From the NCBI GenBank assembly GCA_022072455.1, contig JAJVHY010000026.1:1-64000 (forward strand): a stretch of 64,000 bases of DNA, given 5' to 3'. This DNA is from Verrucomicrobiia bacterium. GTDB taxonomy: Bacteria; Verrucomicrobiota; Verrucomicrobiia; Palsa-1439. This document shows, piece by piece, positions 1 through 8,756 of the stretch (the stretch's first letter is position 1; each line of letters opens with the position of its first letter). The notes below the pieces were generated by a model. It had not been told where the DNA came from and searched no databases. It saw only the letters and a program-made list of their open reading frames with translations. The position numbers and the translations under genes were made by a program.

Positions 1-492
1 CAGTTGGAGCCAGCGTTGGGGAATCGCCGGGAAACTGGTGTCGTTGGTGGTGGTGAGCCGGATAAAGGCGGCCCCATTCAGATACCAACTGGCGGCGAGA
101 TCGTTGGTATCCCCGCGGTTGACGGTGACGCCGTAGGGGCTGGCGACGAAGGTGACCAGCGCGGTGGCCACGCCACTGTCGGCACTGGTGACGGTGATGT
201 CGTTGGTGAGGTTGTAGAGGCCGGTGTCAATCCGCACCTGATCGCCGCCAGTCAACGTGTAGGTATCAATGACACTCTGCACCGTCGCCTTTGGGAAGTT
301 GGTCGAAAGGCCGTCGTTGCTGTCATCGCCGATCGCACTGCACCAGAGGTCGTTGCTGGTGCTGCCGTCATTAACATAATAAACGGCGGCGCGGCTGAGT
401 TGGGGAACTGCCAACACTATACCCAGTACACTGGCGAGGATGAAAGTGAAACCTCCCCGCCTCCTTGATCGTGCCAATTTGTCTAATCGCAT
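1..492 (-). CDS. Secreted beta-helix-type protein, N-terminal part (runs off window)
   Basis: An open frame of 164 codons reads from an ATG at 492 to the window edge without a stop, so only the N-terminus is seen. Residues 1-36 form a signal peptide: basic RSRRRGG stretch, hydrophobic core, cleavage expected after SRAA. The mature start (VYYVNDGSTSNDLW) followed by a TGGDQVRI / LTNDITVT pattern resembles the N-cap and first rungs of right-handed parallel beta-helix (pectate-lyase-like) proteins, where an N-terminal YYVN segment is common. It is divergent from the O-acetyltransferase gene at 657. The secreted location is well supported. The enzymatic role is not, because the catalytic rungs lie outside the window. 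Confidence 0.7.
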   Translation of the reverse strand, partial: MRLDKLARSRRRGGFTFILASVLGIVLAVPQLSRAAVYYVNDGSTSNDLWCSAIGDDSNDGLSTNFPKATVQSVIDTYTLTGGDQVRIDTGLYNLTNDITVTSADSGVATALVTFVASPYGVTVNRGDTNDLAASWYLNGAAFIRLTTTNDTSFPAIPQRWLQL

Positions 493-656
493 AACCCTGA
501 CGCAAACATGACGTTAATGGTTTCTCACCGAGTTGGGGTGACTATATTCAAAACCGAGCCAATTACAAATGAGATTCCACAATCCACCCCAACCTGAAAC
601 GGGCTGCCGGGCTTGTATTCGCGGGGCTTTCCAGTAAACTCACCGGCCAGTCCAAC

Positions 657-1970
657 GTGCAATTCAACGAGCCGACATTTCTCCTGCTGTTCCTCCCGGT
701 TCTTTTGTTGATGTATTATGCGCTCCCGCCACTGCGCAACGCACTCCTTCTCGGGGCCAGTCTGATCTTCGCGTTCTGGGGAGGGAAGCAAACCATCGGC
801 GTCCTGTTATTGGCGTTCGCATTCAACTACACGCTCGGGTTTTTCGTGGCGCAACGGCGCGGTCTGCTCGTAGCCGGCATTGTCATGAATTTGGCGTTGT
901 TGATCTGGTGCAACTACGCGGATTTTCTCCAACTGCCTCTGCCACCCATTCCCCGACCGCCAGGGCTGTCGTTCTTCACCTTCGTCGCCATCGCGTACCT
1001 CGTGGACATCTACCGGGGTGACGCCCAACCGCTCCGGCATCCGTTCGCCGCCGGTAATTTCTTTCTCTTGTTCCCAAAATTCTTTGCCGGCCCTATCGTC
1101 CGGTATCGTGATCTCGGCGCGCAAGTGCTCCAGCGCGATCACAATCTCGACTTGTTCTCGACCGGGGTTCGGCGTTTCATCATCGGTCTCGGCAAGAAGG
1201 TGCTCGTTGCCACCACGGTCGGTGACGTGGCCGACAAGATATTCGCGTTACCGGTGGACGCGTTACGCCCGGAATTGGCTTGGCTGGGCGCGGTTGCGTA
1301 CACCGTGCAAATCTATTTCGACTTTTCCGGTTACACCGACATGGCCATTGGCTTGGGGGCGATGTTCGGATTCAAATTGCCGGAGAATTTCAATTACCCC
1401 TACGTCGCGACCTCGATTCGCGAGTTTTGGCGGCGGTGGCACATGACGTTGAGCGGGTGGCTGCGTGACTATGTTTACATCCCACTTGGCGGCAGCCGCT
1501 GCCCGGTATGGCGCACGTATTTCAATCTCGTGCTGGTCTTTTACCTCTGCGGTCTCTGGCACGGCGCGAATTGGACGTTCATCGTCTGGGGCGGACTCCA
1601 GGGGTTGTTCCTGCTGGTGGAACGCCTGACCGGCAACAAAGACCTCCCAAAACCGGTCGGTCACGCTTACGCACTGTTGGCGACGCTGATCAGTTGGGTG
1701 TTTTTTCGTTCCACCTCGCTGTCGCACGCGACCGGCTTCCTCAGCGCGATGTTTGGTCTGAACCAAGTCACCGGTATCGCTGACGGTCTCACTGCGTTTC
1801 TCGATCCCTTCACTGGCATTATGTTTGGTATCGGTATTCTCGGTTCGTTTCCCATTCTGCCGAAGCTGCGCGAACCGTTCCCAACACTCGGCTACGGTTT
1901 TGTTCTGGTCATGGTGTTCTTGGTGGTCGCAGTGAAAACCTACACGCCATTCATCTACCAACAATTCTGA
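657..1970 (+). CDS. MBOAT-family O-acyltransferase, AlgI-like
   Basis: This 437-residue polytopic membrane protein matches the length and layout of AlgI/DltB-type MBOAT proteins, which move acetyl groups across the inner membrane for O-acetylation of an exported polymer. Visible family signatures are EFWRRWHMTLSGWLRDY (His near residue 262) and CGLWHGANW with the putative catalytic His near residue 302. The start is GTG at 657. Its stop overlaps the next start (TGATG), so the AlgJ/AlgX-like partner is translationally coupled. No alginate or cellulose synthase is in view, so the polymer acetylated is unknown. Confidence 0.9.
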   Translation: MQFNEPTFLLLFLPVLLLMYYALPPLRNALLLGASLIFAFWGGKQTIGVLLLAFAFNYTLGFFVAQRRGLLVAGIVMNLALLIWCNYADFLQLPLPPIPRPPGLSFFTFVAIAYLVDIYRGDAQPLRHPFAAGNFFLLFPKFFAGPIVRYRDLGAQVLQRDHNLDLFSTGVRRFIIGLGKKVLVATTVGDVADKIFALPVDALRPELAWLGAVAYTVQIYFDFSGYTDMAIGLGAMFGFKLPENFNYPYVATSIREFWRRWHMTLSGWLRDYVYIPLGGSRCPVWRTYFNLVLVFYLCGLWHGANWTFIVWGGLQGLFLLVERLTGNKDLPKPVGHAYALLATLISWVFFRSTSLSHATGFLSAMFGLNQVTGIADGLTAFLDPFTGIMFGIGILGSFPILPKLREPFPTLGYGFVLVMVFLVVAVKTYTPFIYQQF

Positions 1971-3010
1971 TGAAACGCGTCCTCGTCATCGTCTTTCTCC
2001 TCGGCATCAGCCTGCCGCTGACCGTCCAACTCAGCACCCGTCACAAACTCACCGAAATTCCCAGCCTCACCACCGGTTGGCAATTCCCCCAAAAATTTGC
2101 CGCCTACTACGGCAAGAACTTCGGCCTCCGCGCCGAGCTGCTCCGCGTTCACGCCCACGCCATGTACCGGCTCCTCCGCCAATCGCCATCTGACAAAGTG
2201 CTGATCGGCAAGGACGACTGGTTGTACTACGCCGATGATTCCAGCCTCGAAGATTTCCGGTCACTCGAACCGTACCAAGTATCCGAAATGGAGGTCTGGC
2301 GTCAGGTGCTCGAAACCCGGCAAGACTGGCTCGCAAAACGCGGCAGCAAAATGATCACGGTGTTTGCCTGCGACAAGTACGTCATATACCCCGAATACAT
2401 GCCGGCGGGTTACCGGCGTAAGGCCGCGCGGTACCGGGTGGAAGAACTGGCGGAATACCTCCAGCGCGCGAATCTCACCATCGTTCCGCTCCACCAGCCC
2501 CTCCGTGCCGGCAAGACCGATCGTCTCTATCATCGGACCGACACCCATTGGAATGACCGCGGGGCCTACATCGGTTACCGGGAAATTCTCGCGGCGATGA
2601 AGCTGCGCCCGCTCGATTACATGCCGGTCGAGCAACAAACGCCCGGTTGGGATCTGGCTCGACTCATGGGCTTGGCCGACATTCTCCGGGAAGAAGACCG
2701 GCAACTCACCCGGGTCCGGCGCGCCAAAATCGTCGAGATCGACCGGGAAGACCCGACGTGGAATGTGGGGCGCGTGGCCCTCGAAGTGGACGACCCGGCG
2801 CTGCCGAAGCTGGTGATGTTCCGCGACTCATTCGGTTCGGCCTTGGTGTCGTTTCTGGCTGAACACTTTCGCCGCAGTTTGTTTCTCTGGCAACACGACT
2901 TTGACCCGGCAATTATTGAAAATGAGAAACCGGATTACGTCGTCTGGGAAATCACCAGTCGGCGGTGCCACTCCGCGTGGTTCCGGCCGGCCAATCCGCC
3001 GCTACCGTGA
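1970..3010 (+). CDS. AlgJ/AlgX-like SGNH acetyltransferase/esterase
   Basis: The 346-residue product has an N-terminal membrane anchor or signal (RVLVIVFLLGISLPLTV) and an AlgX/AlgJ-type SGNH hydrolase fold. Motifs seen are GKDDWLYY (about residue 80), DTHWND (Asp191 and His193, the Asp-His pair of the triad) and RDSFGS (Ser287, nucleophile position). In characterised systems such a protein receives acetyl groups from the MBOAT partner and places them on the polysaccharide in the periplasm. The one-base overlap with the AlgI-like gene supports that pairing. The polymer is unknown. Confidence 0.85.
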   Translation: MKRVLVIVFLLGISLPLTVQLSTRHKLTEIPSLTTGWQFPQKFAAYYGKNFGLRAELLRVHAHAMYRLLRQSPSDKVLIGKDDWLYYADDSSLEDFRSLEPYQVSEMEVWRQVLETRQDWLAKRGSKMITVFACDKYVIYPEYMPAGYRRKAARYRVEELAEYLQRANLTIVPLHQPLRAGKTDRLYHRTDTHWNDRGAYIGYREILAAMKLRPLDYMPVEQQTPGWDLARLMGLADILREEDRQLTRVRRAKIVEIDREDPTWNVGRVALEVDDPALPKLVMFRDSFGSALVSFLAEHFRRSLFLWQHDFDPAIIENEKPDYVVWEITSRRCHSAWFRPANPPLP

Positions 3011-3101
3011 ACCGCCCCCCGCGGAATTCGTGGAGGCAAATCTTGATTTTTTTTGAGCGCGGTCACATCATCGGCCTTGGCTCACCCCGGCCAAAGGAGA
3101 C

Positions 3102-4403
3102 ATGAAAGTTATCGCGCCATTGGATCCGCAGTTTCAGCCACCTGTGCTTGCCAACCGTGAGCATCGGCGCCACGCCCGGCAACCGTTGGTGATTGGTCTT
3201 GAAGGCGAAGCCGGCCGCGTGTCGCGCTTTGAGACGGTCGTTAATCCCGCCGCGCCTGACGCCGCCCGATATGTCGAGCGGCTGGTGAAATTCTTGTTGT
3301 GGGCGCGCGGTGGATGGAAACTTCATCTTGCCGGCGCCAGTGCGGCGGTGCGCGCTTTCGACGCGGAATTGATGGCGCGGGTTTACGAGAAGCCGTTCGA
3401 GATTGTTGTGACCGAACCTGAAAAAATCCCGCCGGCCAAAGAGTCTGGCGCGACCTTGGGCGGGCATCTGAATGGTTGCCGGATTGGATTTGATCTGGGC
3501 GCAAGCGATTACAAAGTGGCGGCGGTTCAAGATGGTGACGTTGTTTACGCGGACGAATTTCCGTGGGATCCAAAAAACCAACCGGACCCACAATATCACT
3601 TTGACCACCTCCAGCGCGGCTTGACCGCGGCTGCCGCGAAGTTGCCGCGCGTGGACGCCATCGGTGGCAGCACGGCCGGCGTTGTGGTGGATAACCGGAT
3701 CATGGTTGCGTCGTTGTTCCGGTCGGTGCCCGCCGAAAAATTTGCGGCGGCCCGGGATATTTTTCTCCAGCTGCGCAAGCAATGGTCGGTGCCGTTTGAA
3801 GTGGCCAACGACGGGGATGTCACCGCGCTGGCCGGCGGGATGTCGTTGAAGGTTACCGGCGTGCTCGGCGTCGCCATGGGGTCGAGCGAAGCGGCGGGGT
3901 ACCTCAGCCCGACCGGGCAGATGACCGGCTGGCTGAGCGAATTGGCGTTCGCACCCGTAGATTACAATCCGAACGCGATCGCGGATGAATGGTCCGGTGA
4001 TCGGGGCGTGGGCGCATCGTATTTTTCGCAACAAGCGGTGGGGCGATTGCTCGCGCCGGCCGGGATTGAGTTGCCGAAGGAAATGGGCTTGCCGGAGAAA
4101 TTGAAAGAAGTCCAGAGGTTGATGGCGCAGGGCGATCCGCGGGCGGCGAAAATCTACGAAACCATCGGCGTCTATCTCGGTTACACAATTCCGCATTACG
4201 CCGATTTTTACGACTTCCAACATCTCCTCGTCCTTGGTCGCGTCACGACCGGGCGGGGGGGCGACATTCTGTTGGCCAAGGCGCGCGAAGTCTTGGCCAC
4301 GATCTTCCCCGAAATCGCGGCGCGGATCCAATTGCATGTTCCCGATGAAAAATCCAAACGCGTCGGCCAGGCAGTTGCCGCCGCCAGCCTGCCAAAATTA
4401 TGA
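3102..4403 (+). CDS. ROK-like (ASKHA) sugar kinase/regulator family protein
   Basis: The 433-residue protein carries an actin-like ATPase core beginning near residue 127 with FDLGASDYK (phosphate-1-like loop). Later come GGSTAGVVVDN and a VANDGDVTAL segment that replaces the NDANAAAL-type catalytic motif of ROK kinases, keeping the Asp. The first 120 residues are an unusual extension. The usual ROK zinc motif is not obvious, so catalytic kinase activity is uncertain. The ATG follows AAGGAGAC (good ribosome site). The stop overlaps the PIG-L start by 4 bases (ATGA). The neighbours (deacetylase, NagB, aminotransferase) suggest an amino-sugar substrate. Confidence 0.7.
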   Translation: MKVIAPLDPQFQPPVLANREHRRHARQPLVIGLEGEAGRVSRFETVVNPAAPDAARYVERLVKFLLWARGGWKLHLAGASAAVRAFDAELMARVYEKPFEIVVTEPEKIPPAKESGATLGGHLNGCRIGFDLGASDYKVAAVQDGDVVYADEFPWDPKNQPDPQYHFDHLQRGLTAAAAKLPRVDAIGGSTAGVVVDNRIMVASLFRSVPAEKFAAARDIFLQLRKQWSVPFEVANDGDVTALAGGMSLKVTGVLGVAMGSSEAAGYLSPTGQMTGWLSELAFAPVDYNPNAIADEWSGDRGVGASYFSQQAVGRLLAPAGIELPKEMGLPEKLKEVQRLMAQGDPRAAKIYETIGVYLGYTIPHYADFYDFQHLLVLGRVTTGRGGDILLAKAREVLATIFPEIAARIQLHVPDEKSKRVGQAVAAASLPKL

Positions 4404-5254
4404 AACTACACAATTCCACTGCGGATATTTTTGTGCCCGACGGCAAACCCGTTGCCGAAGCACTGCAACGCATCACGCACCTCGGCATCGGTGCGCATCA
4501 AGATGACCTCGAGTTCATGGCGTACCACGGCATCCTTGCCTGCCACCAAAGCGAGACGCAATGGTTCGGCGGCGTCACCTGCACCGATGGCGCCGGCAGT
4601 TCGCGCACCGGTCCGTACGCCAAGTACAGCGACGCCCAGATGATGCAGGTCCGGCGGCGCGAACAAAACGCCGCCGCCGTCGTTGGCCGGTATGGCGCGA
4701 TGATCCAACTCGACTATCCGAGTCGCGCTGTGAAAAGTCCCACTGAAACGGCGTTGCGTGATGACTTGAAGCAGATCCTCACCGCGGCGCACCCCGAGAT
4801 TGTCTACACGCACAATCCAGCCGACAAACACGACACACATATCGGCGTGGTCATCGCGACTTTGCACGCATTGCGTGAATTGCCGCGCGCTGAGCGTCCG
4901 AAGAAAGTTGTCGGCTGCGAAGTCTGGCGGGATCTGGATTGGTTGCCGGATGCCGACAAAGTCCTGCTTGATGTGAGCGCGCATGAAAATCTGGCCGCCG
5001 CGCTCAACGGCATCTTCGACTCGCAGATCGCCGGCGGGAAACGGTATGACCTCGCCACGATGGGACGACGCCGCGCCAACGCCACGTACTTCGAGTCACA
5101 CGGAAGCGACACCGTTACGCAGTTATGGTTCGCGATGGATTTGACACCGCTGGTCGTGGACGAAACGCGCGACATCGTCGAATACGTCACCGGCTACATC
5201 GACAAATTCAAAACGGATGTCACCCAGAAGCTGAGCAAGCGTCTTGGCCGGTAA
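4400..5254 (+). CDS. PIG-L family N-acetyl-sugar deacetylase
   Basis: The 284-residue product has the zinc-binding AHQDD motif at residues 32-36 (equivalent to the PHPDD of GlcNAc-PI de-N-acetylases and BshB) and a downstream HNPADKHDTH segment that supplies the third zinc ligand. The family removes N-acetyl groups from GlcNAc-type sugars or conjugates. It is coupled to the ROK-like gene by an ATGA overlap and ends base-to-base with the convergent nagB. This context fits processing of N-acetylated amino sugars. The exact substrate cannot be read. Confidence 0.85.
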   Translation: MKLHNSTADIFVPDGKPVAEALQRITHLGIGAHQDDLEFMAYHGILACHQSETQWFGGVTCTDGAGSSRTGPYAKYSDAQMMQVRRREQNAAAVVGRYGAMIQLDYPSRAVKSPTETALRDDLKQILTAAHPEIVYTHNPADKHDTHIGVVIATLHALRELPRAERPKKVVGCEVWRDLDWLPDADKVLLDVSAHENLAAALNGIFDSQIAGGKRYDLATMGRRRANATYFESHGSDTVTQLWFAMDLTPLVVDETRDIVEYVTGYIDKFKTDVTQKLSKRLGR

Positions 5255-6046
5255 TTAGCGCCGGAACTCCTGCCATTCGGGCTCGTTGTCGAAGATCCAC
5301 CGGTAGTAATCGGTGTTCTTGAGCTTGCTGGCGGCGGCTTCGTCCACGACAACGGTGCAATGCGCGTGTAACTGCATCGCCGTAGCGGTGATTGTCGATG
5401 TGATCGGACCTTCGACGGCCTTGGCGACGATGGCGGCTTTTTCGGCGCCGGTTGCTAACACGATGCACCGGCCGCATTCCAGAATCGTCCCGACGCCCAT
5501 TGTGATCGCGCGCCGCGGGACTTTGCTCAGATCGCCGCCGAACAGCGGCGCGTTTTGCGCGATGGTCTCCGGGGTCAAGGCCTTGTCGCGGGTGCGTGAA
5601 CGCATGGCTGAAAGCGGTTCGTTGAAGCCAATGTGGCCGCTCCGGCCGATACCGAGAAGTTGGACGTCAATGCCACCGCAGTCATGGATCAAGTGCTCGT
5701 AGTGTTTGCACTCCGCCTTCACGTCGGTCGCCATGCCATTCGGCAAATGCGTGTTGCGCTGGTCGATGTTGACGCGGGCGAACAGATGCTCATTCATGTA
5801 ATGCCGGTACGAATGCGGATCGTCTCGTGAAAGGCCGATGTACTCGTCGAGGTTGAACGTGCGGCACAACGAAAAATCCAGCCCCTCGTCGCGATGCAGG
5901 CAGGCGAGTTTGTCGTAGACGGTCTCCATCGTCCGGCCGGTGGCCAGTCCGAGCACCAACTGCGGCCGGGCGCGGAGTTCGCGCGCGATGATTTTCGCGA
6001 CCAACCGGCTCGCGTCATCTTCGTTGGGGCGGATGATGACTTCCAT
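5255..6046 (-). CDS. nagB: Glucosamine-6-phosphate deaminase
   Basis: The 263-residue protein matches NagB in length and order of motifs: LGLATGRTMETVY (phosphate loop), FNLDEYIG, GIGRSGHIGFNEP with the active-site His, and ITMGVGTIL. NagB converts glucosamine 6-phosphate to fructose 6-phosphate plus ammonia, linking amino sugars to glycolysis. It is the last gene of a minus-strand operon and abuts the upstream oxidoreductase (stop at 6047, start at 6046). The usual acidic residue in GIGxDGHI is Ser here. Confidence 0.93.
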   Translation of the reverse strand: MEVIIRPNEDDASRLVAKIIARELRARPQLVLGLATGRTMETVYDKLACLHRDEGLDFSLCRTFNLDEYIGLSRDDPHSYRHYMNEHLFARVNIDQRNTHLPNGMATDVKAECKHYEHLIHDCGGIDVQLLGIGRSGHIGFNEPLSAMRSRTRDKALTPETIAQNAPLFGGDLSKVPRRAITMGVGTILECGRCIVLATGAEKAAIVAKAVEGPITSTITATAMQLHAHCTVVVDEAAASKLKNTDYYRWIFDNEPEWQEFRR

Positions 6047-7135
6047 CTAGGCTGGGTACTCTTTGGCGCTCTCGGGAATCGTGAACAACACCTTCCGCGC
6101 CGGTACCTTTTCTTTCAGCTCGGCGATTTCATCCACGCCGGCCGTCAGCGGTAATGCGATCTGACCGCCTTCCGCCGCTGAGCGATACAACGCCGCCATG
6201 ATCTCGAAACCTTGATACGCATGGGCAAATGCACACGGATGAACGCGCTTGTCGTCGTCGAGCCAGTCGCACATTTCTTGGATGTACGGCGGCATGTCTT
6301 CGACGTAGTCCATCGTGCCGGGACCGCTCTGGTAGCCGCCACTCTTCGTGACCGCGCGCCAGCCGCCGTTCGTTAGCACTTCGGCGAAACCTTCCGAGCC
6401 TTGTGCGCCCATCCGGCATTTGCGCCACCAGAGTTTTTGTTCCTTCGACGCATCGATCTCCGGCACGTCAGGCGCACCGGCCCCGCAATCGTAGATCCCG
6501 CGCACGCCATTCTGGAAATGCACGACGCCGGCAACGTAGTCGGGTGAAGTATGCAGATCCGCCAGCTTACCGCGGCCCGCAGCTTGCCCCATGGCCCAGG
6601 CGGCCGGTGCGTAGTTGTTGAACCAAGATGTGTAATCGATCAAATGACTCAACATGTGCGCGGCCCAGCCGGTCGCGGTGCCGTACACGGTGTGAACGTG
6701 ACCGAGCGCGCCGCTGGCGACGATCTCTTTCACTTTCTTGTAATGCTCGCCATACCGGTGTTGGTGGCTGACGACGGCTTTGATGCCGGCTTTGTCGAGT
6801 GCTTGCTTGATCGCGATGCCTTCCGTGCTGCTCATGGCGACCGGCTTCTCGAACGCAATGAGCTTCGCGCCGGTCTCGATGCCGAGTTTGATCATCGGCA
6901 ACCGGAGATTCGGCAGCGTGCAAAAGCAGAACAAATCCGCTTTCACTTCCTTCGCGAGCGCGGCGGCATCCGTGCTGGTTTTCGGGTTACCGAGTTTCGG
7001 CGCAGCCGCAGCGAGACGGGCTTGATCGATATCGCAGATGCCGACGAGTTGAAACCGCGGGTTCGCCACGAACGTCGTGGCATGGTGCATCCCGCGTTTG
7101 CCCATCCCGACAACAATGACCCGGTAAGTCTTCAT
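6047..7135 (-). CDS. Gfo/Idh/MocA family NAD(P)-dependent sugar oxidoreductase
   Basis: The protein of 362 residues starts at MKTYRVIVVGMGKRG. This ATG overlaps the aminotransferase stop by 4 bases and is preferred over an upstream in-frame ATG at 7159. It has an N-terminal Rossmann fold (VVGMGKRGMHHA), the family EKPVA motif near residue 97, and a C-terminal alpha/beta substrate domain. The family oxidises or epimerises cyclic sugars and inositols. Placement between a DegT aminotransferase and NagB suggests it prepares or processes a keto/amino sugar. Its substrate is not determined. Confidence 0.85.
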   Translation of the reverse strand: MKTYRVIVVGMGKRGMHHATTFVANPRFQLVGICDIDQARLAAAAPKLGNPKTSTDAAALAKEVKADLFCFCTLPNLRLPMIKLGIETGAKLIAFEKPVAMSSTEGIAIKQALDKAGIKAVVSHQHRYGEHYKKVKEIVASGALGHVHTVYGTATGWAAHMLSHLIDYTSWFNNYAPAAWAMGQAAGRGKLADLHTSPDYVAGVVHFQNGVRGIYDCGAGAPDVPEIDASKEQKLWWRKCRMGAQGSEGFAEVLTNGGWRAVTKSGGYQSGPGTMDYVEDMPPYIQEMCDWLDDDKRVHPCAFAHAYQGFEIMAALYRSAAEGGQIALPLTAGVDEIAELKEKVPARKVLFTIPESAKEYPA

Positions 7136-8253
7136 TGTGCTTTGTCCCACTCGAGGCACTTGGCGATGACGTAGTCGATTTCTTCGGTCTTCAATTCAGG
7201 GAACATCGGCAAGCTGATGCAGGTCGCCGCGTTGTGTTCCGCCGTGGCCACCGAGCCGACGATTCGCGCGCCTTTACCCCACGGGTAACCGGCCTGCTTG
7301 TGGATCGCGATCGAATAATGCGTCTTCGCATCGATGCCATTCTTCGAGAGGAAATCGACGAACGCGTCGCGCTTGGCCGCATCTTTCACTTCGATGACAT
7401 ACAAATGCCACACGTGCCGGTAGCCGGGCTTGTGGTAGGGCAATGTGAAATTCTTCGCGCCTTTCAGGCCAGCGGTGTACCGGGCGGACCACTTGCCGCG
7501 GAGATCGTTCCAAGCGTGGATGTGCTTCAGCTTGGCACTGAGGATGCCGGCGTGGATGTCGTCGAGACGGCTGTTGAAGCCGAAGCTGTGGACGTTGCGA
7601 GCCGGCGAGCCGTGGGCGCGGAGTAACCGCGTCACTTTATTGATCTGCTCATTGTTCGTGACGATGGCGCCGCTGTCGCCGAACGTGCCGAGATTCTTTT
7701 GGATGATGAAACTCGTCGTGACTGCGTCGCTGAGTTCGCCAATCTTGAAAGTGTCACCGGCGGCGTCGATGCCTTGGGCGTTGTCTTCGATGACAAACAA
7801 TTTGTGTTTGTCCGCGATCTTCTTGATGGCCGGCATGTCCGCGCATTGGCCATAGAGATGCACCGGGATGATGCATTTGGTCTTCGGCGTGATGGCGGCT
7901 TCAATCTTCTTCGGGTCGATGCACTTCGTCTGCGGATCACAATCCACAAAAACGGCTGTCGCGCCTGTAATCCAGATCGCTTCGGCGGTGGCGAAAAATG
8001 TGTTGGGGTGGGTGATGACTTCGTCGCCCGGCCCGATGCCGAGCGCCATGAGCGCGAGCCAGATTGCGTCGGTGCCGTTGCCGGTGCCGATGGCGTACTT
8101 CATCCCGTGGAATGCCGCGAGTTCCTTTTCGAACTGCTTGTTCATCGGGCCGTGAACGTATTCACCGCTCTCGAGAACCTTCGCGATGTTGGCGTCGATC
8201 TCGGCTTTGATATTGTGATACTGGCGAACGTGTCCGTAGAAACCTACTTGCAT
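7132..8253 (-). CDS. DegT/DnrJ/EryC1/StrS-type PLP aminotransferase
   Basis: The 373-residue protein belongs to the sugar aminotransferase family that installs an amino group on keto-sugars. Seen in order: GTGNGTDAIWLAL (cofactor phosphate region), HLYGQCADM, VIEDNAQGIDA with the Asp that contacts pyridine N, and SFIIQKNLGT with the Schiff-base lysine at Lys186. The ribosome site GGAG precedes the ATG by about 8 bases. It is first in a tightly coupled operon with the oxidoreductase and nagB. AHBA- or keto-sugar-type substrates are both possible. Confidence 0.9.
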   Translation of the reverse strand: MQVGFYGHVRQYHNIKAEIDANIAKVLESGEYVHGPMNKQFEKELAAFHGMKYAIGTGNGTDAIWLALMALGIGPGDEVITHPNTFFATAEAIWITGATAVFVDCDPQTKCIDPKKIEAAITPKTKCIIPVHLYGQCADMPAIKKIADKHKLFVIEDNAQGIDAAGDTFKIGELSDAVTTSFIIQKNLGTFGDSGAIVTNNEQINKVTRLLRAHGSPARNVHSFGFNSRLDDIHAGILSAKLKHIHAWNDLRGKWSARYTAGLKGAKNFTLPYHKPGYRHVWHLYVIEVKDAAKRDAFVDFLSKNGIDAKTHYSIAIHKQAGYPWGKGARIVGSVATAEHNAATCISLPMFPELKTEEIDYVIAKCLEWDKAQ

Positions 8254-8360
8254 TGTTGTCTCCTGTTCAGCGGTTGGGGTGAAATTTGTGTGCCGGCGAC
8301 ACTAGCAACGAAGCAAAATCGCAGCAAGCAGTTTCAGGGACAGATGCACCAGAAAAGCAA

Positions 8361-8388
8361 ACGGGCCTGAAATTGCTTTCAGGCCCGT
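8361..8388 (-). terminator. Hairpin terminator behind the tRNA-like sequence
   Basis: A perfect 12-bp inverted repeat (ACGGGCCTGAAA with TTTCAGGCCCGT, 4-base loop) lies just 3' of the tRNA-like sequence on the minus strand. It is followed there by TTTGCTTTTC. This is a good intrinsic terminator for minus-strand transcription. Confidence 0.7.
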
Positions 8389-8395
8389 CTCAAGT

Positions 8396-8490
8396 TGGTA
8401 GCGGGGGTGGGATCGCCGAAAACGACATCGGCTTCTGCGAATTGAACCCACGATCCCGCTCCGAGCGGGATTATGAGCCGGACGGTCTGT
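8396..8490 (-). pseudogene. tRNA-like remnant with interrupted T arm
   Basis: On the minus strand the 3' end reads as a tRNA: acceptor 3' strand CCCCCGCTACCA as in the initiator tRNA upstream, T-stem GTGGG/CCCAC and TTCAA. The T loop carries 28 extra bases (8414-8441). A GGCTCATAATCC segment looks like a CAU anticodon arm but pairs poorly, and the D arm is missing. An intrinsic terminator follows directly. It is most likely a decayed or rearranged copy of a Met-type tRNA. A functional interrupted tRNA is not excluded. Confidence 0.45.
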
Positions 8491-8742
8491 AATCTCCCCG
8501 ATTGAGTCCGGTAATCTCGAAGAATCCTGTTCCACCTTTCTGGCGCTTCAACAGATTTTCAAGTTTGCGTGCTTCGGTTAAGGACATGCATTCCCGACAC
8601 CAGACAATTGTCCACGGACCCTTGCCTCTTGTCCATTTGACACACCGGCATTGTGCTGGAGAAGGCGGGCTGCCGGGTCTTCCGAGATGCCGATATACAA
8701 ACACCGGCGCGACTCCGACCAAAGGACATACACCGAATACAC
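8471..8742 (-). pseudogene. GIY-YIG nuclease-like gene broken by a frameshift
   Basis: Two frames together give one GIY-YIG domain. From a GTG at 8742 one frame reads VYSVYVLWSESRRCLYIGIS followed by EDPAARLLQHNAG, containing the YVL...LYIGIS core. The second frame continues with TRGKGPWTIVWC and SLTEARKLENLLKRQKGG, the canonical second half, to a stop at 8471. The switch lies near 8640-8650. Intact single-domain GIY-YIG proteins are about 85-95 residues, matching the combined length. The gene sits between two tRNA-type sequences, a common place for such genes. Either it is a pseudogene or the read has a one-base error. Confidence 0.75.
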
Positions 8743-8756
8743 CTGCTCCGGCCTGG

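Noticed and set aside
4-468. 154-residue plus-strand ORF at the left edge
   Set aside because: It is the antisense shadow of the minus-strand secreted beta-helix protein, which has a signal peptide and proper start.
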